7,350 nt of DNA from an uncultured Eisenbergiella sp. (GCA_948960675.1 CARDPF010000155.1:1-7350); one strand, 5' to 3'; numbered from the stretch's first letter, positions 1 through 7,107 are shown. Made by a program: numbers and translations. The notes: generated from the sequence alone by a model not told the origin.

Positions 1-1707
1 TATTCCGGTCAATGCCTGTTTTCCAGCCTGCTGGGAGGCAGGAGCGGCAACCGGGGAAGGTGCGCGCAGCCTTGCAGGCAGCCTTATCAGATATTGGCGG
101 GACAAAAGGCGGTGGCCGGGGCAAAGACATTGCAGTATCCGTTAAGCTTAAAGGATCTCTGTGTGCTTCCCATGCTGCCAAAGCTCATGGAGGCAGGCAT
201 GGATGCCTTTAAAATTGAGGGCAGAATGAAGGGACCCGAATATGTGGCGGGAGTGACGGCGCTCTACCGCAAGTACATGGATTTGTATACGTCCTGTCCC
301 GGTGCATGGCGTGTGGATCCAAGGGACATGGAACTTTTGTCCAGCCTGTATGTGCGTTCCGGTTTAAGCAGCGGTTATTACGAAAAACATAACGGCAGGG
401 ATATGGTCAGTCTGGAGAATCCCGGGTATACCAAAACGCCGGAAGCGGTTTTGGAGGAAATACGGAAAAAATATGTGGAAAAAGAATTAACCAAACCGGT
501 CAATTTGTCGATTATGATACAAGAGGGGAAACCTGCAAGGCTGTCGGCATCCTGCGAGGGCGTTTGTGTGGAAAAAGAAGGGATGACGGCCATGGCGGCG
601 CAGAACAAACCGTTATCTGAGGCCGATGTACGAAAGCAATTGCAAAAGACCGGAGGATCCCACTTTTTTTTGGAGACGGCGGAGGTTTTTCTGGCGGATG
701 CGGTATTCCTCCCGGTTTCTTCTTTGAACGAATTGCGCAGGCAGGCGCTGGAGGCCCTTTATGGGAAAATGACGCGTCCCTGCAGGCGGCGTTTACCGGG
801 GGCGGAAACAAAAAGGGGGGATGGCAGCTATTGTGGGGAGGCGCAATCTGGTAAAGGGTTGTCGTACAGGGTTTCCACTCTTTTTGTAGGACAGGCCGTT
901 GCCGCCTTGGAAATGCCAAAGGTTAGGCGGCTGTATCTTTCGGCCGACGCCGTTTTTGATAAAGACGCCGGGCAGCTTTGGGAAAAGGTAAAAGCCCGCA
1001 GGGTGGCGGATCCAGGATTCTCCTTTTATTTGTCCCTGCCGGTGGTTTTGCGTTCCTGTTCAGCAGATTGGTTCGCGCAGCTTTTTGCCTGGCTTTTGGA
1101 AAGGGAACATGCAGGTTTGGTGGACGGACTGCAGGCCGGCGGTCTCTCGGGCGTACTCTGGGCCAGAAAATACGGCTGGGAAAAAGAAATTTCCCTGCAG
1201 TATTCCGCTTATGTGTTTAACGAAGATACTTATGCGTTTTACCGGCGTTTCTTTGCCATAGACTGCTATACCGCGCCGCTGGAGTATAACCGCAGGGAGC
1301 TTTGGGAACTGCCCGCCGACTCCATGGAAGTGATGGTCTACGGTAGGATCCCCATGATGCAGAGCGTGGGCTGTGTGAGAAAAACGGCCGGGGACTGTCT
1401 TGTGCAAAACGGCTTGCAGACGCAAAGGGCGCGCGGCTTTTCCTATTCCATCAAAGACCGCTACCAAACCGTTTTCCCGGTCTTGGTCAATTGCACCCAT
1501 TGCAATAATACCATTTACAATTCGGTGCCTTTGTGCCTGCGCTCTTATGAGGAGGAACTGGTCAAACGTAAAGTCCGTGCGCTGCGGCTGGATTTTACGG
1601 ATGAAAAACCCGAGGAGACGGCGGGCATCCTGCGGCTTTTTCTGGAGGGGGAAGGGGATTTGCCTGCGGCCTACACGACGGGACATTTTAAAAAAGGAGT
1701 ATCTTAA
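1..1707 (+). CDS. U32 family protein with DUF3656-type region (RlhA-like), 5' end missing
   Basis: The reading frame is open from base 1, so the start lies upstream; 568 C-terminal residues are visible. The fragment opens with the U32 signature: SGQC, then LGGRSGNRGRC and AQPCR, with Cys at fragment residues 5, 21 and 25. KIEGRMK and a Tyr-rich helix follow. Residues of about 165-250 resemble the DUF3656 region of the RlhA subgroup. A C-terminal half carries a second Cys set: C458 and C466 (GCVRKTAGDC) and C498 and C501 (NCTHC), followed by IYNSVPLCL. U32 members were first called collagenase-like peptidases. The characterised relatives RlhA, TrhP and UbiU/UbiV are hydroxylation proteins acting on rRNA, tRNA or ubiquinone precursors, and UbiU/UbiV bind Fe-S clusters through such cysteines. 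A 23S rRNA or tRNA hydroxylation role is therefore inferred and the exact substrate is unknown. The gene ends two bases before the SEDS gene, so they are probably co-transcribed. No signal peptide can be judged. Confidence 0.9.
   Translation, partial: YSGQCLFSSLLGGRSGNRGRCAQPCRQPYQILAGQKAVAGAKTLQYPLSLKDLCVLPMLPKLMEAGMDAFKIEGRMKGPEYVAGVTALYRKYMDLYTSCPGAWRVDPRDMELLSSLYVRSGLSSGYYEKHNGRDMVSLENPGYTKTPEAVLEEIRKKYVEKELTKPVNLSIMIQEGKPARLSASCEGVCVEKEGMTAMAAQNKPLSEADVRKQLQKTGGSHFFLETAEVFLADAVFLPVSSLNELRRQALEALYGKMTRPCRRRLPGAETKRGDGSYCGEAQSGKGLSYRVSTLFVGQAVAALEMPKVRRLYLSADAVFDKDAGQLWEKVKARRVADPGFSFYLSLPVVLRSCSADWFAQLFAWLLEREHAGLVDGLQAGGLSGVLWARKYGWEKEISLQYSAYVFNEDTYAFYRRFFAIDCYTAPLEYNRRELWELPADSMEVMVYGRIPMMQSVGCVRKTAGDCLVQNGLQTQRARGFSYSIKDRYQTVFPVLVNCTHCNNTIYNSVPLCLRSYEEELVKRKVRALRLDFTDEKPEETAGILRLFLEGEGDLPAAYTTGHFKKGVS
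1691..1700 (+). promoter_or_regulatory. Ribosome binding site fixing the TTG start of the SEDS gene
   Basis: AAAAAGGAGT lies inside the last codons of the U32 gene, 9 bases before TTG at 1710. No ATG or GTG in that frame fits the N-terminus better, so the unusual TTG start is supported. The site also suggests translational coupling with the gene before it. Confidence 0.75.
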
Positions 1708-1709
1708 CG

Positions 1710-3050
1710 TTGGCCTCTCTATTTGTCATTTATTCCAAATATTTGATCATATTGTTTTTGGCTGCGTTTCTCGGCTGCGGACTGTACGGGCTTTCGTTTC
1801 ACAGTGTCAGGGAGCAGGGGGTGGTGGCCAATGTGGAATGCGTGTTTTTGTTTTTGATGCAGTTTAGCGCCTTTTTGACCATTGTCCTTAGGACGCAGCA
1901 GATGCGGTACCTGATTTTGTATGCCTTTTTGCAGGTGCTGACATTGGCGCTGCCGGTATTGGGCGTCCTTTTGTATCCGGGGATCAACCGGCTTTTGCTA
2001 AACCATATGTGCATGCTTTTGAGTGCAGGAATGATTATTCTGACCCGGCTGGACATGGCAAAGGCAAAAAGGCAGCTGGCCATTGCGGCGGCTTCTTTTA
2101 CGCTGGGCCTTTTGGCGGTATGGGTCATGAAGTCGTTTAAGGTGCTTAAAAAGCTGGGATGGGTCTATATGGCGGTAGGGCTTTTGGCCATCGGGGCGGT
2201 TCTGGTTTTGGGACAGCTGACAAGGGGGGCAAAGCTTTCCTTCACAGTGGCAGGAATCACGTTTCAGCCCTCGGAATTCGTAAAAATATTATACGTGCTG
2301 TTTTTGGCTTCCCTGCTGGCCAAAGATACCGGCATATGGCAGGTGGTATTGGTGGGCGTTGGGGCGGCGGCACATGTGCTGGTTTTGGTATTTTCCAAGG
2401 ATCTTGGCAGCGCGCTCATTTATTTTGCGGTTTATATGATCATGGTCACGGTGGCCTGCCACCGGATTGTTTACCTGCTTTTGGGGACGGCCGCCGGGGC
2501 CGGCGCTTCCGTCGTCGCCTATCGTTTGTTTTCCCATGTGCAGGTGCGCTTTCAGGCGTGGAAGGATCCCTGGAGCGTGATCGACGACCAGGGCTACCAG
2601 ATTACCCAGTCCCTTTTTGCCATGAGCAGGGGAGGGTGGTTTGGCCTGGGAATCGGAAAGGGCACGCCGGGGGACATTCCCCATGTGGAGACGGATTTTG
2701 TATTTTCGGCAGTGGTGGAGGAACTCGGCCTGCTTTTCGGGATCGGGATCGTCGGCGTTGGGATTGTGATTTTTTTGCAGCTGATACAGCTTGCTGCAGA
2801 TTTAAAAGACGGGTTTTATAAAAACCTTGCAGTCGGAATTGGGTTTTTGTACATATTCCAGATGTTTTTGACCGTGGGGGGCGGCACGAAATTTATTCCG
2901 CTCACCGGCGTGACCCTTCCCTTTATCAGTTACGGGGGAAGCAGTGTTATGGCTACTACATTGCTGTTTTTTATGGCGGAAGGAATTTTTGTCATGAGGC
3001 AGGAAGAGGAATTAAAAATTGAGAGGCGAAAGAAACAAAAAGGGGAATGA
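1710..3050 (+). CDS. FtsW/RodA/SpoVE family SEDS peptidoglycan glycosyltransferase
   Basis: This is an integral membrane protein of 446 residues with about a dozen hydrophobic segments. SEDS proteins polymerise lipid II into glycan strands at the outer face of the membrane, working with a class B PBP. Visible family motifs are FQPSEFVKI (185-193), SKDLGSALIYF (229-239), the extracellular loop with DPW (286-288) and GYQITQSLFA (305-314), HVETDFVFS (325-333), VVEELG (335-340) and LPFISYGGSS (413-422). Asp329 in ETDF aligns with E. coli FtsW D297, the proposed catalytic Asp. The protein is longer than E. coli RodA or FtsW; the extra length is an N-terminal hydrophobic region (about 1-150). It starts at TTG, two bases after the U32 stop, and overlaps the PBP gene. 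The sequence alone does not settle whether it serves elongation (RodA), division (FtsW) or sporulation (SpoVE). Confidence 0.95.
   Translation: MASLFVIYSKYLIILFLAAFLGCGLYGLSFHSVREQGVVANVECVFLFLMQFSAFLTIVLRTQQMRYLILYAFLQVLTLALPVLGVLLYPGINRLLLNHMCMLLSAGMIILTRLDMAKAKRQLAIAAASFTLGLLAVWVMKSFKVLKKLGWVYMAVGLLAIGAVLVLGQLTRGAKLSFTVAGITFQPSEFVKILYVLFLASLLAKDTGIWQVVLVGVGAAAHVLVLVFSKDLGSALIYFAVYMIMVTVACHRIVYLLLGTAAGAGASVVAYRLFSHVQVRFQAWKDPWSVIDDQGYQITQSLFAMSRGGWFGLGIGKGTPGDIPHVETDFVFSAVVEELGLLFGIGIVGVGIVIFLQLIQLAADLKDGFYKNLAVGIGFLYIFQMFLTVGGGTKFIPLTGVTLPFISYGGSSVMATTLLFFMAEGIFVMRQEEELKIERRKKQKGE
3001..3010 (+). promoter_or_regulatory. Ribosome binding site fixing the TTG start of the PBP gene
   Basis: AGGAAGAGGA lies inside the 3' end of the SEDS gene, 8 bases before TTG at 3019. 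An in-frame TAA at 3013-3015 rules out any start further upstream. The next in-frame ATG (3082-3084) would remove the basic cytoplasmic segment that normally precedes the membrane anchor, so TTG is preferred. Confidence 0.65.
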
Positions 3051-4488
3051 CCGTAAACGGACGCGGTTTGCAAGAAACCGCGAAATGTATGTGTGCGCTG
3101 CGCTGTTTATCGCATTGTTTGCCGGGCTGTTTGGGTATCTTTCGTCGTATGTGGTTAAAAACGACGAAACCCTCTTTAACAACAGCTATAATTCCCGCCA
3201 GCGCGTGCTGGCGCAGGAAAACCGCAGGGGAACCATTTATGCGGCGGGCGGGGAAGCGCTGGCGCGCAGCGTAGTTGGGCCGGACGGCGAAGAAATACGG
3301 GAATACCCATACGCGGAAATGTTTGCGCATGTGGTGGGATACTCCCAAAAGGGCCGGACAGGCATCGAGGAACTGGAGAATTATTTTTTGATCCAATCCG
3401 ATATTCCCGAAAGAAAAAAGATAGACAATGAATTGGCGGGGACAAAAAACCCGGGAAACGATGTTTATACCACATTGGATGTTGGCTTGCAGCAGGCGGC
3501 CTATGACGCGCTGGGCGCTTATCAGGGTGCTATCGTTGTCACCGAGGTGCGCACGGGACGGATTCTTGCCATGGTCAGCAAGCCGGACTTTGATCCCAAC
3601 CAAATCGCACAGGTCTGGGAGCAGGTAAGCACGGATACGGACAACGCTGCCCTGGTAAACCGGGTGACACAGGGACTGTATCCGCCCGGATCCACCTTTA
3701 AGATTGTGACGACGCTCGCTTACCTGCGCCAGTTTGCAGGGCAGTGGCAGAATTACAGCTATCAGTGTAACGGCTCTTACAGCAACGGGGAAAGTAAAAT
3801 CAACTGCTTCCACGGTTCCGTGCACGGCAGTGTGGATTTGGGGCAATCGTTTGCAAAGTCGTGCAACAGTTCCTATGCCAATATCGGTATGCAGCTGGAC
3901 CGGATGGGGTTTCAGGATACCATTGATTCTTTATTGTTTAATGCAGAACTTCCGATTCCGCTTGCCTATAAAAAGACGACGGTGCAGCTGACAAAGGACA
4001 GCAGCATGGACGACGTGATACAGACCTCCATCGGACAGGGGAAAACCCAGATCTCCCCCATGCAGCTCAACCTGATTACGGCGGCCATCGCTAACGGAGG
4101 CGTTTTGATGCAGCCGGTTTTAGTGGACGGCATAAAAAGCGCAGAGGGAAAGCTTTTGGAGGAAAACCGGCCTGTACAGTACCGCAGGCTCATGACAGAG
4201 CAGGAGGCCATGCAGCTTGGGGGGCTGATGGAAAAAGTGGTGCAGGAGGGGACCGGGCGGGGATTGAAGGATCAAGCCTACACCTGTGCGGGAAAAACCG
4301 GAAGTGCGGAGTTCAACGACGAGAAGTTAGACTCCCATGCCTGGTTTACGGGATTTGCCCCGGTGCAGGATCCGGAAATTGCAGTGACGGTCATAGTGGA
4401 ACGCATCGGTTCGGGCGGCGATTATGCGGTTCCGCTGGCGAGGAGGGTTTTTGACGCTTATTTTCGTGGCAGTTTGGCAAAAGGCTGA
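3019..4488 (+). CDS. Class B penicillin-binding protein (D,D-transpeptidase), partner of the SEDS protein
   Basis: The 489-residue protein cross-links peptidoglycan stem peptides on the outer face of the membrane and is a beta-lactam target. A basic N-terminus (1-22) leads into one membrane anchor (about 23-45). A short dimerisation-type region follows, with RGTIYAAGGEALA (70-82) and GRTGIEELENYF (112-123). The transpeptidase domain spans about 150-480 with all three motifs: STFK at 225-228 (catalytic Ser225), SCN at 281-283 and KTG at 426-428. There is no PASTA domain, unlike SpoVD. The size and build resemble actinobacterial PbpA more than the long MrdA (PBP2) type, and PbpA is also encoded beside a RodA. 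The gene overlaps the SEDS gene by 32 bases, which fits co-translation of a SEDS-PBP synthase pair. The first codon is TTG. The family call is firm; elongation, division or sporulation duty is not resolved. Confidence 0.95.
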   Translation: MRGERNKKGNDRKRTRFARNREMYVCAALFIALFAGLFGYLSSYVVKNDETLFNNSYNSRQRVLAQENRRGTIYAAGGEALARSVVGPDGEEIREYPYAEMFAHVVGYSQKGRTGIEELENYFLIQSDIPERKKIDNELAGTKNPGNDVYTTLDVGLQQAAYDALGAYQGAIVVTEVRTGRILAMVSKPDFDPNQIAQVWEQVSTDTDNAALVNRVTQGLYPPGSTFKIVTTLAYLRQFAGQWQNYSYQCNGSYSNGESKINCFHGSVHGSVDLGQSFAKSCNSSYANIGMQLDRMGFQDTIDSLLFNAELPIPLAYKKTTVQLTKDSSMDDVIQTSIGQGKTQISPMQLNLITAAIANGGVLMQPVLVDGIKSAEGKLLEENRPVQYRRLMTEQEAMQLGGLMEKVVQEGTGRGLKDQAYTCAGKTGSAEFNDEKLDSHAWFTGFAPVQDPEIAVTVIVERIGSGGDYAVPLARRVFDAYFRGSLAKG

Positions 4489-4540
4489 ACTTGTTGCTAT
4501 TTTGAACTTATGGGAATTTGCTGTAATCGGGGTGGGGGTA

Positions 4541-4565
4541 TGTCGCTGCAAAGCGATGATTTTTT
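4541..4565 (+). terminator. Candidate weak intrinsic terminator after the PBP gene
   Basis: The stem TCGCT (4543-4547) pairs with AGCGA (4552-4556) around a GCAA tetraloop, and two G-T wobbles extend it (4541-4542 with 4557-4558). A run of six T follows at 4560-4565. The stem is short, so termination is probably partial. It sits 53 bases past the PBP stop codon and just before the candidate promoter of the next gene, which fits an operon boundary. Confidence 0.45.
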
Positions 4566-4575
4566 AGGATAGGAC

Positions 4576-4604
4576 TTGCCCTGCGGCCGGTTTTAGGATA
4601 TACT
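4576..4604 (+). promoter_or_regulatory. Candidate sigma-A promoter of the Nudix gene
   Basis: TTGCCC at 4576-4581 (4 of 6 to TTGACA), a 17-base spacer and TATACT at 4599-4604 (5 of 6 to TATAAT). Transcription would begin near 4611, giving a leader of about 70 bases before the ATG at 4681. It lies directly after the candidate terminator. Confidence 0.5.
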
Positions 4605-4667
4605 TGTGGATAGAAATCGGGTGCTGCAGCCATTTTTGTGGATGGCGGCAATCGGATATCGCCGGAC

Positions 4668-4673
4668 AGGAGG
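4668..4673 (+). promoter_or_regulatory. Strong ribosome binding site fixing the Nudix start
   Basis: A perfect AGGAGG stands 7 bases before ATG 4681. It decides against the upstream in-frame GTG at 4606, which has no comparable site and would add about 25 residues that do not look like part of the Nudix fold. Confidence 0.8.
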
Positions 4674-4680
4674 AATTGCA

Positions 4681-5133
4681 ATGATTGAAGCAACCAGCTG
4701 CGGCGGTGTGGTAATTTTCCGTGGAAAGATCCTGCTCCTTTATAAGAATTATAAAAACCGCTATGAAGGGTGGGTATTGCCGAAAGGGACTGTGGAGGCG
4801 GGGGAGGATTATAAGCAGACCGCTCTGCGTGAAGTGCTGGAGGAAAGTGGCTCCAGGGCATCCATCATCAAGTATGTCGGCAAGAGCGAATATACGTTCA
4901 ATGTGCCGGAAGATACCGTGGAAAAGGAAGTACATTGGTATCTTATGATGGCGGACAGTTATTACAGTAAGCCGCAAAGGGAGGAATATTTTGCGGATTC
5001 CGGATTTTACAAATACCATGAGGCCTATCATTTGTTGAAATTCGCAAATGAGAAGCAGATTTTGGAGAGGGCTTATCATGAGTATCTGGAATTGAAAAAG
5101 TGCAATCTTTGGGGAAACCGCAAGTACTATTAA
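4681..5133 (+). CDS. Nudix hydrolase
   Basis: The protein has 150 residues, a usual length for a single-domain Nudix enzyme. It is probably cytoplasmic and should hydrolyse a nucleoside diphosphate linked to another group (X) with divalent metal. The Nudix box runs from Gly36 to Ser58: G36, E42, R50-E51, E54-E55 and G57, matching GX5EX7REUXEEXGU except that Ser58 replaces the usual hydrophobic last residue. The box is preceded by a typical CGGVVIF strand (7-13) and WVLPKG (31-36). The metal-binding Glu residues are all present, so activity is expected. The C-terminal tail (about 95-150) is rich in Tyr, Lys and Glu and has no domain I recognise. Substrate cannot be predicted; nucleotide-pool cleaning, diadenosine polyphosphate or RNA 5'-end hydrolysis are all possible. 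It appears to have its own promoter and stands between the cell-wall operon and the sporulation-linked operon. Confidence 0.9.
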   Translation: MIEATSCGGVVIFRGKILLLYKNYKNRYEGWVLPKGTVEAGEDYKQTALREVLEESGSRASIIKYVGKSEYTFNVPEDTVEKEVHWYLMMADSYYSKPQREEYFADSGFYKYHEAYHLLKFANEKQILERAYHEYLELKKCNLWGNRKYY

Positions 5134-5194
5134 CGCGTCAGGTCTTTGCTGTCTTTTGCCGTAACGGTTAAAACCAAGTGCCGTGGGAAAAGGT

Positions 5195-5221
5195 TACGGT
5201 TTGGCTGCAGGCCAAACCGTA
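5195..5221 (+). promoter_or_regulatory. Perfect 11-bp dyad in the leader before the sporulation-linked operon
   Basis: TACGGTTTGGC (5195-5205) and GCCAAACCGTA (5211-5221) pair perfectly around a five-base loop, TGCAG. No T-run follows on the + strand, so it is not a standard intrinsic terminator there. It could be an RNA stem in a leader, a processing or stabilising element, or a DNA operator. The structure is seen directly; its role is inferred. Confidence 0.55.
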
Positions 5222-5251
5222 GCGCAAAGAATGCCGCAGGGAAGAAATGTC

Positions 5252-5272
5252 TGCCTGACCGGCAGGCGTTTT
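5252..5272 (+). terminator. Candidate terminator/attenuator hairpin upstream of the small-protein gene
   Basis: GCCTG (5253-5257) pairs with CAGGC (5263-5267), extended by a T-G wobble (5252 with 5268), and is followed at once by TTTT (5269-5272). The stem is short but GC-rich. It may terminate Nudix transcription or attenuate entry into the downstream operon. A competing stem can form between 5232-5240 and 5254-5264. Confidence 0.4.
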
Positions 5273-5305
5273 GTCTATCGTACAATTTTCAGGGTATTCT
5301 ATAAT

Positions 5306-5638
5306 ATGAAATTTTATCGCAGGCTGTATGTGGGGGAATCGATTCGTAAAGTGCATAAAGTGAAATGGAAGCTTTGCGTGGGGGCAGGGCAATTTCGGGT
5401 TTACCTGATTACATTGTCCAATACTACCGACCAGCTTGACATTTTTCACTGCGCCATGCTCAAACAAAAACAGTTTGACCGGAAGTCCTTGTATGTGGTT
5501 GGGATCGCGGGCGATAAGGGGGAGGCGTACCAATTGGTGGGAAAAATGTTGGCGGACACCCTTGCGGCCGGCATGGGAGGAGACATCAAGCGGTTTCTTC
5601 TGGCCACGTCTGCGGGAAGGAAGGGGGAAGGCGCATGA
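5306..5638 (+). CDS. Small conserved-type protein of unknown function, first gene of the gerW operon
   Basis: It has 110 residues, with no signal peptide and no membrane segment, so it is probably cytoplasmic. I recognise no catalytic motif. The N-terminus is basic (KFYRRLYV, then IRKVHKVKWKL). The middle reads as alternating strands and helices: VYLITLS (32-38), a polar NTTDQLDIFH segment, a helix with MLKQK, the strand LYVVGIAGD (62-70), and an amphipathic helix (EAYQLVGKML) ending in GGDIKRFLLA. The strand and helix order looks like a small alpha/beta fold. ATG 5306 was chosen because the upstream in-frame starts (GTG 5183, TTG 5201, ATG 5231) would code through the two leader hairpins and give an unstructured tail. 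The ribosome binding site is weak (AGGG at 5291-5294, 11 bases upstream). Its stop overlaps the next start in ATGA, implying translational coupling. By position I infer a sporulation- or envelope-linked role. Confidence 0.75.
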   Translation: MKFYRRLYVGESIRKVHKVKWKLCVGAGQFRVYLITLSNTTDQLDIFHCAMLKQKQFDRKSLYVVGIAGDKGEAYQLVGKMLADTLAAGMGGDIKRFLLATSAGRKGEGA

Positions 5639-6606
5639 TCGTGTTTTGGGCAATCCTCAAGGGGATTGGCTGGGTTTTTCTGGGTCTTTTGTGCTTTCTT
5701 CTCGGGTGTGTGCTGCTGGTGTTGCTTGTCCCCTTGCGTTACCGGGCAGAGGGCACATACCAGGGACGGTTTTCGGGAAAGGCAAAGGTTACGTGGCTGC
5801 TGCATCTGGTCACGGCCGAGGTTGCGTTTGCGGATCAGGTCAGTTACCGCGTACGGATTTTGGGAATCTGCCTGCTTCCTAGAAAAGAGAAAAAAATTTC
5901 CAAAAAGGCCGCCAAAAAAGAGGTGGAACAGGCTGCAAAAGAGACGGCGCAGGCAGTGGGGGAAGCTGCAGAACAATACAGTAAGGCGGAAATGGGGCCA
6001 AAAGAAGGAAAAGTGCAGGAGACCGGACAGGGGCAGGAAAACGGAGCCGGTACCGCGCTGCCGCCGCAGGTGGAGGACGGGCCTTTGGCAGGGGTGGCCG
6101 GTGCAAAAGACGGCCACACAGAACCGCCGGGTTCCTTTGAGGAACGTCTTAAAAAGGTCTGGGAAGCAGTACGCTTGTTTTTGGAAAAATTGGTTTCCCA
6201 ATATGGGCAATTGCGTTCCAAACTCCAAAAACTTGGCGGGATCCTTTCTTATTACATGAAAATTTTACAGCGGGAGGAGACCAAACAGTTATGTGTGCTG
6301 GTTTTTTCCCAGCTGAAAAATATGCTGCGCAGCGTACTTCCCAAAAAACTTTCGGTGCGTTTGTGTATCGGAACCAAAAATCCGGCATCTGTGGGACAGG
6401 TCATGGCACTGTACGGAATGCTGTATCCCGTGCTGGGAGACCAGGTGGCCGTCTTTCCGGATTTTGAAGAGGAGCACGTGGAGGCAGGCTTTGCCCTAAA
6501 AGGCCGCATTACGGTTTGCATGCTGGTATTTTGCATGCTGCGGATTGTGTTAAACAGAAATTTTAGATTGCTGATCAGGATTTTACGTAAAAAGGAGGAA
6601 GCATAA
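5635..6606 (+). CDS. DUF2953 domain membrane protein (YtfI-like)
   Basis: The protein has 323 residues. A strong N-terminal membrane helix (about 5-33) runs into VPLRYRAEG (32-40) and a beta-rich segment with WLLHL and ILGICLLP (54-82), the N-terminal hallmark of DUF2953. A charged, Ala/Glu/Lys/Gly-rich linker of low complexity follows (about 84-158), then amphipathic helices (159-220). The conserved C-terminal part spans about 230-290: VRLCIGTKNPASVGQ, MLYPVLGDQVAVFPDFEE and FALKGRI. A second hydrophobic helix (about 291-312) comes before a basic tail. No enzymatic motif is visible. In B. subtilis the DUF2953 gene ytfI stands beside ytfJ (gerW), exactly as here, so a shared role in sporulation or spore germination is inferred. 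It begins inside the previous stop (ATGA) and ends immediately before the gerW ATG. The linker is the least conserved part and probably a flexible spacer. Confidence 0.85.
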   Translation: MIVFWAILKGIGWVFLGLLCFLLGCVLLVLLVPLRYRAEGTYQGRFSGKAKVTWLLHLVTAEVAFADQVSYRVRILGICLLPRKEKKISKKAAKKEVEQAAKETAQAVGEAAEQYSKAEMGPKEGKVQETGQGQENGAGTALPPQVEDGPLAGVAGAKDGHTEPPGSFEERLKKVWEAVRLFLEKLVSQYGQLRSKLQKLGGILSYYMKILQREETKQLCVLVFSQLKNMLRSVLPKKLSVRLCIGTKNPASVGQVMALYGMLYPVLGDQVAVFPDFEEEHVEAGFALKGRITVCMLVFCMLRIVLNRNFRLLIRILRKKEEA

Positions 6607-7017
6607 ATGTCAGAAAATAAGGGAAACGGTTTTGGTTCCGTCATGGAAGCGCTTATGAAAGGGGCGGAATCCGTTTTTACCACCAAAACGGTGGTGGGAG
6701 AGGCAACCAAGATCGACGACACCATTATCATTCCGCTGGTGGATATCTCTTTCGGGATCGGTGCGGGGGCAAAAAACGGCGCAGAAAAGGATAACTCCAA
6801 AAGCGGCGGCGCAGGCGGCATGAGCGGGAAAATGTCCCCCAGCGCGGTGCTTTTGATCAAGGACGGACAGACCAAGCTGGTAAATATCAAAAATCAGGAC
6901 GGCGTGACAAAGATTCTGGACATGATTCCCGATCTGGTAGATAAATTCACGGCGCCCAAAACCGAAATGATGAGCGACGAGGATGCGGTGGATGCCGCAT
7001 TCCCTGACAAAGAGTAG
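6607..7017 (+). CDS. gerW: GerW family sporulation/spore germination protein (YtfJ)
   Basis: A soluble protein of 136 residues. An N-terminal helix (VMEALMKGAESVF) is followed by VVGEATKIDDTIIIPLVDISFGIGAG in segments at about 29-54, with the IIPLVDISFG core typical of YtfJ. A Gly/Ser/Lys-rich loop follows (55-75), then MSPSAVLLIKDGQTKLVNI (76-94) and VTKILDMIPDLVDKF (100-114). An acidic tail ends the protein. B. subtilis YtfJ/GerW is made in the forespore and is needed for normal spore germination; the molecular mechanism is not established. A very strong ribosome binding site, AAAGGAGG (6591-6598), stands 8 bases before the ATG, inside the end of the DUF2953 gene, so high translation is likely. 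It is the last gene of the operon, and no T-run terminator lies directly after it; the large inverted repeat from 7108 could serve as one. Confidence 0.92.
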   Translation: MSENKGNGFGSVMEALMKGAESVFTTKTVVGEATKIDDTIIIPLVDISFGIGAGAKNGAEKDNSKSGGAGGMSGKMSPSAVLLIKDGQTKLVNIKNQDGVTKILDMIPDLVDKFTAPKTEMMSDEDAVDAAFPDKE

Positions 7018-7107
7018 ACTTTTGGCAGAAGAAGTAATGCAGGGTTAATGTCATGCAGTCAGGCCTTGGGCGCTGGACAGCGTGTACGCAGGCGGGGAAG
7101 GAGGATC

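Noticed and set aside
1060..1686. Long open frames on the - strand (also 2992-3846, 5446-6228 and 6252-6890)
   Set aside because: They lie opposite strongly supported genes, have no recognisable domains, and reflect the codon composition of the real + strand genes.
4502..4525. TTGAAC with TAATCG as a promoter after the PBP gene
   Set aside because: The -10 match is poor, and it lies before the candidate terminator; the 4576-4604 pair fits much better.
4606..4680. Upstream GTG start for the Nudix protein
   Set aside because: It starts at the predicted transcription start region with no ribosome binding site, while ATG 4681 has a perfect AGGAGG.
5300..5305. Perfect TATAAT just before ATG 5306
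   Set aside because: No -35 element lies at 16-18 bases upstream, and transcription would start after the chosen ATG. A sigma-F-like reading (GTCTA 5273-5277 with GGGTATTCTA 5292-5301) has a spacer of only 14 bases and the same problem.
5183..5305. N-terminal extension of the small protein from GTG 5183, TTG 5201 or ATG 5231
   Set aside because: The extension would be encoded by the two hairpins, has no convincing ribosome binding site and does not look like the start of a folded domain.
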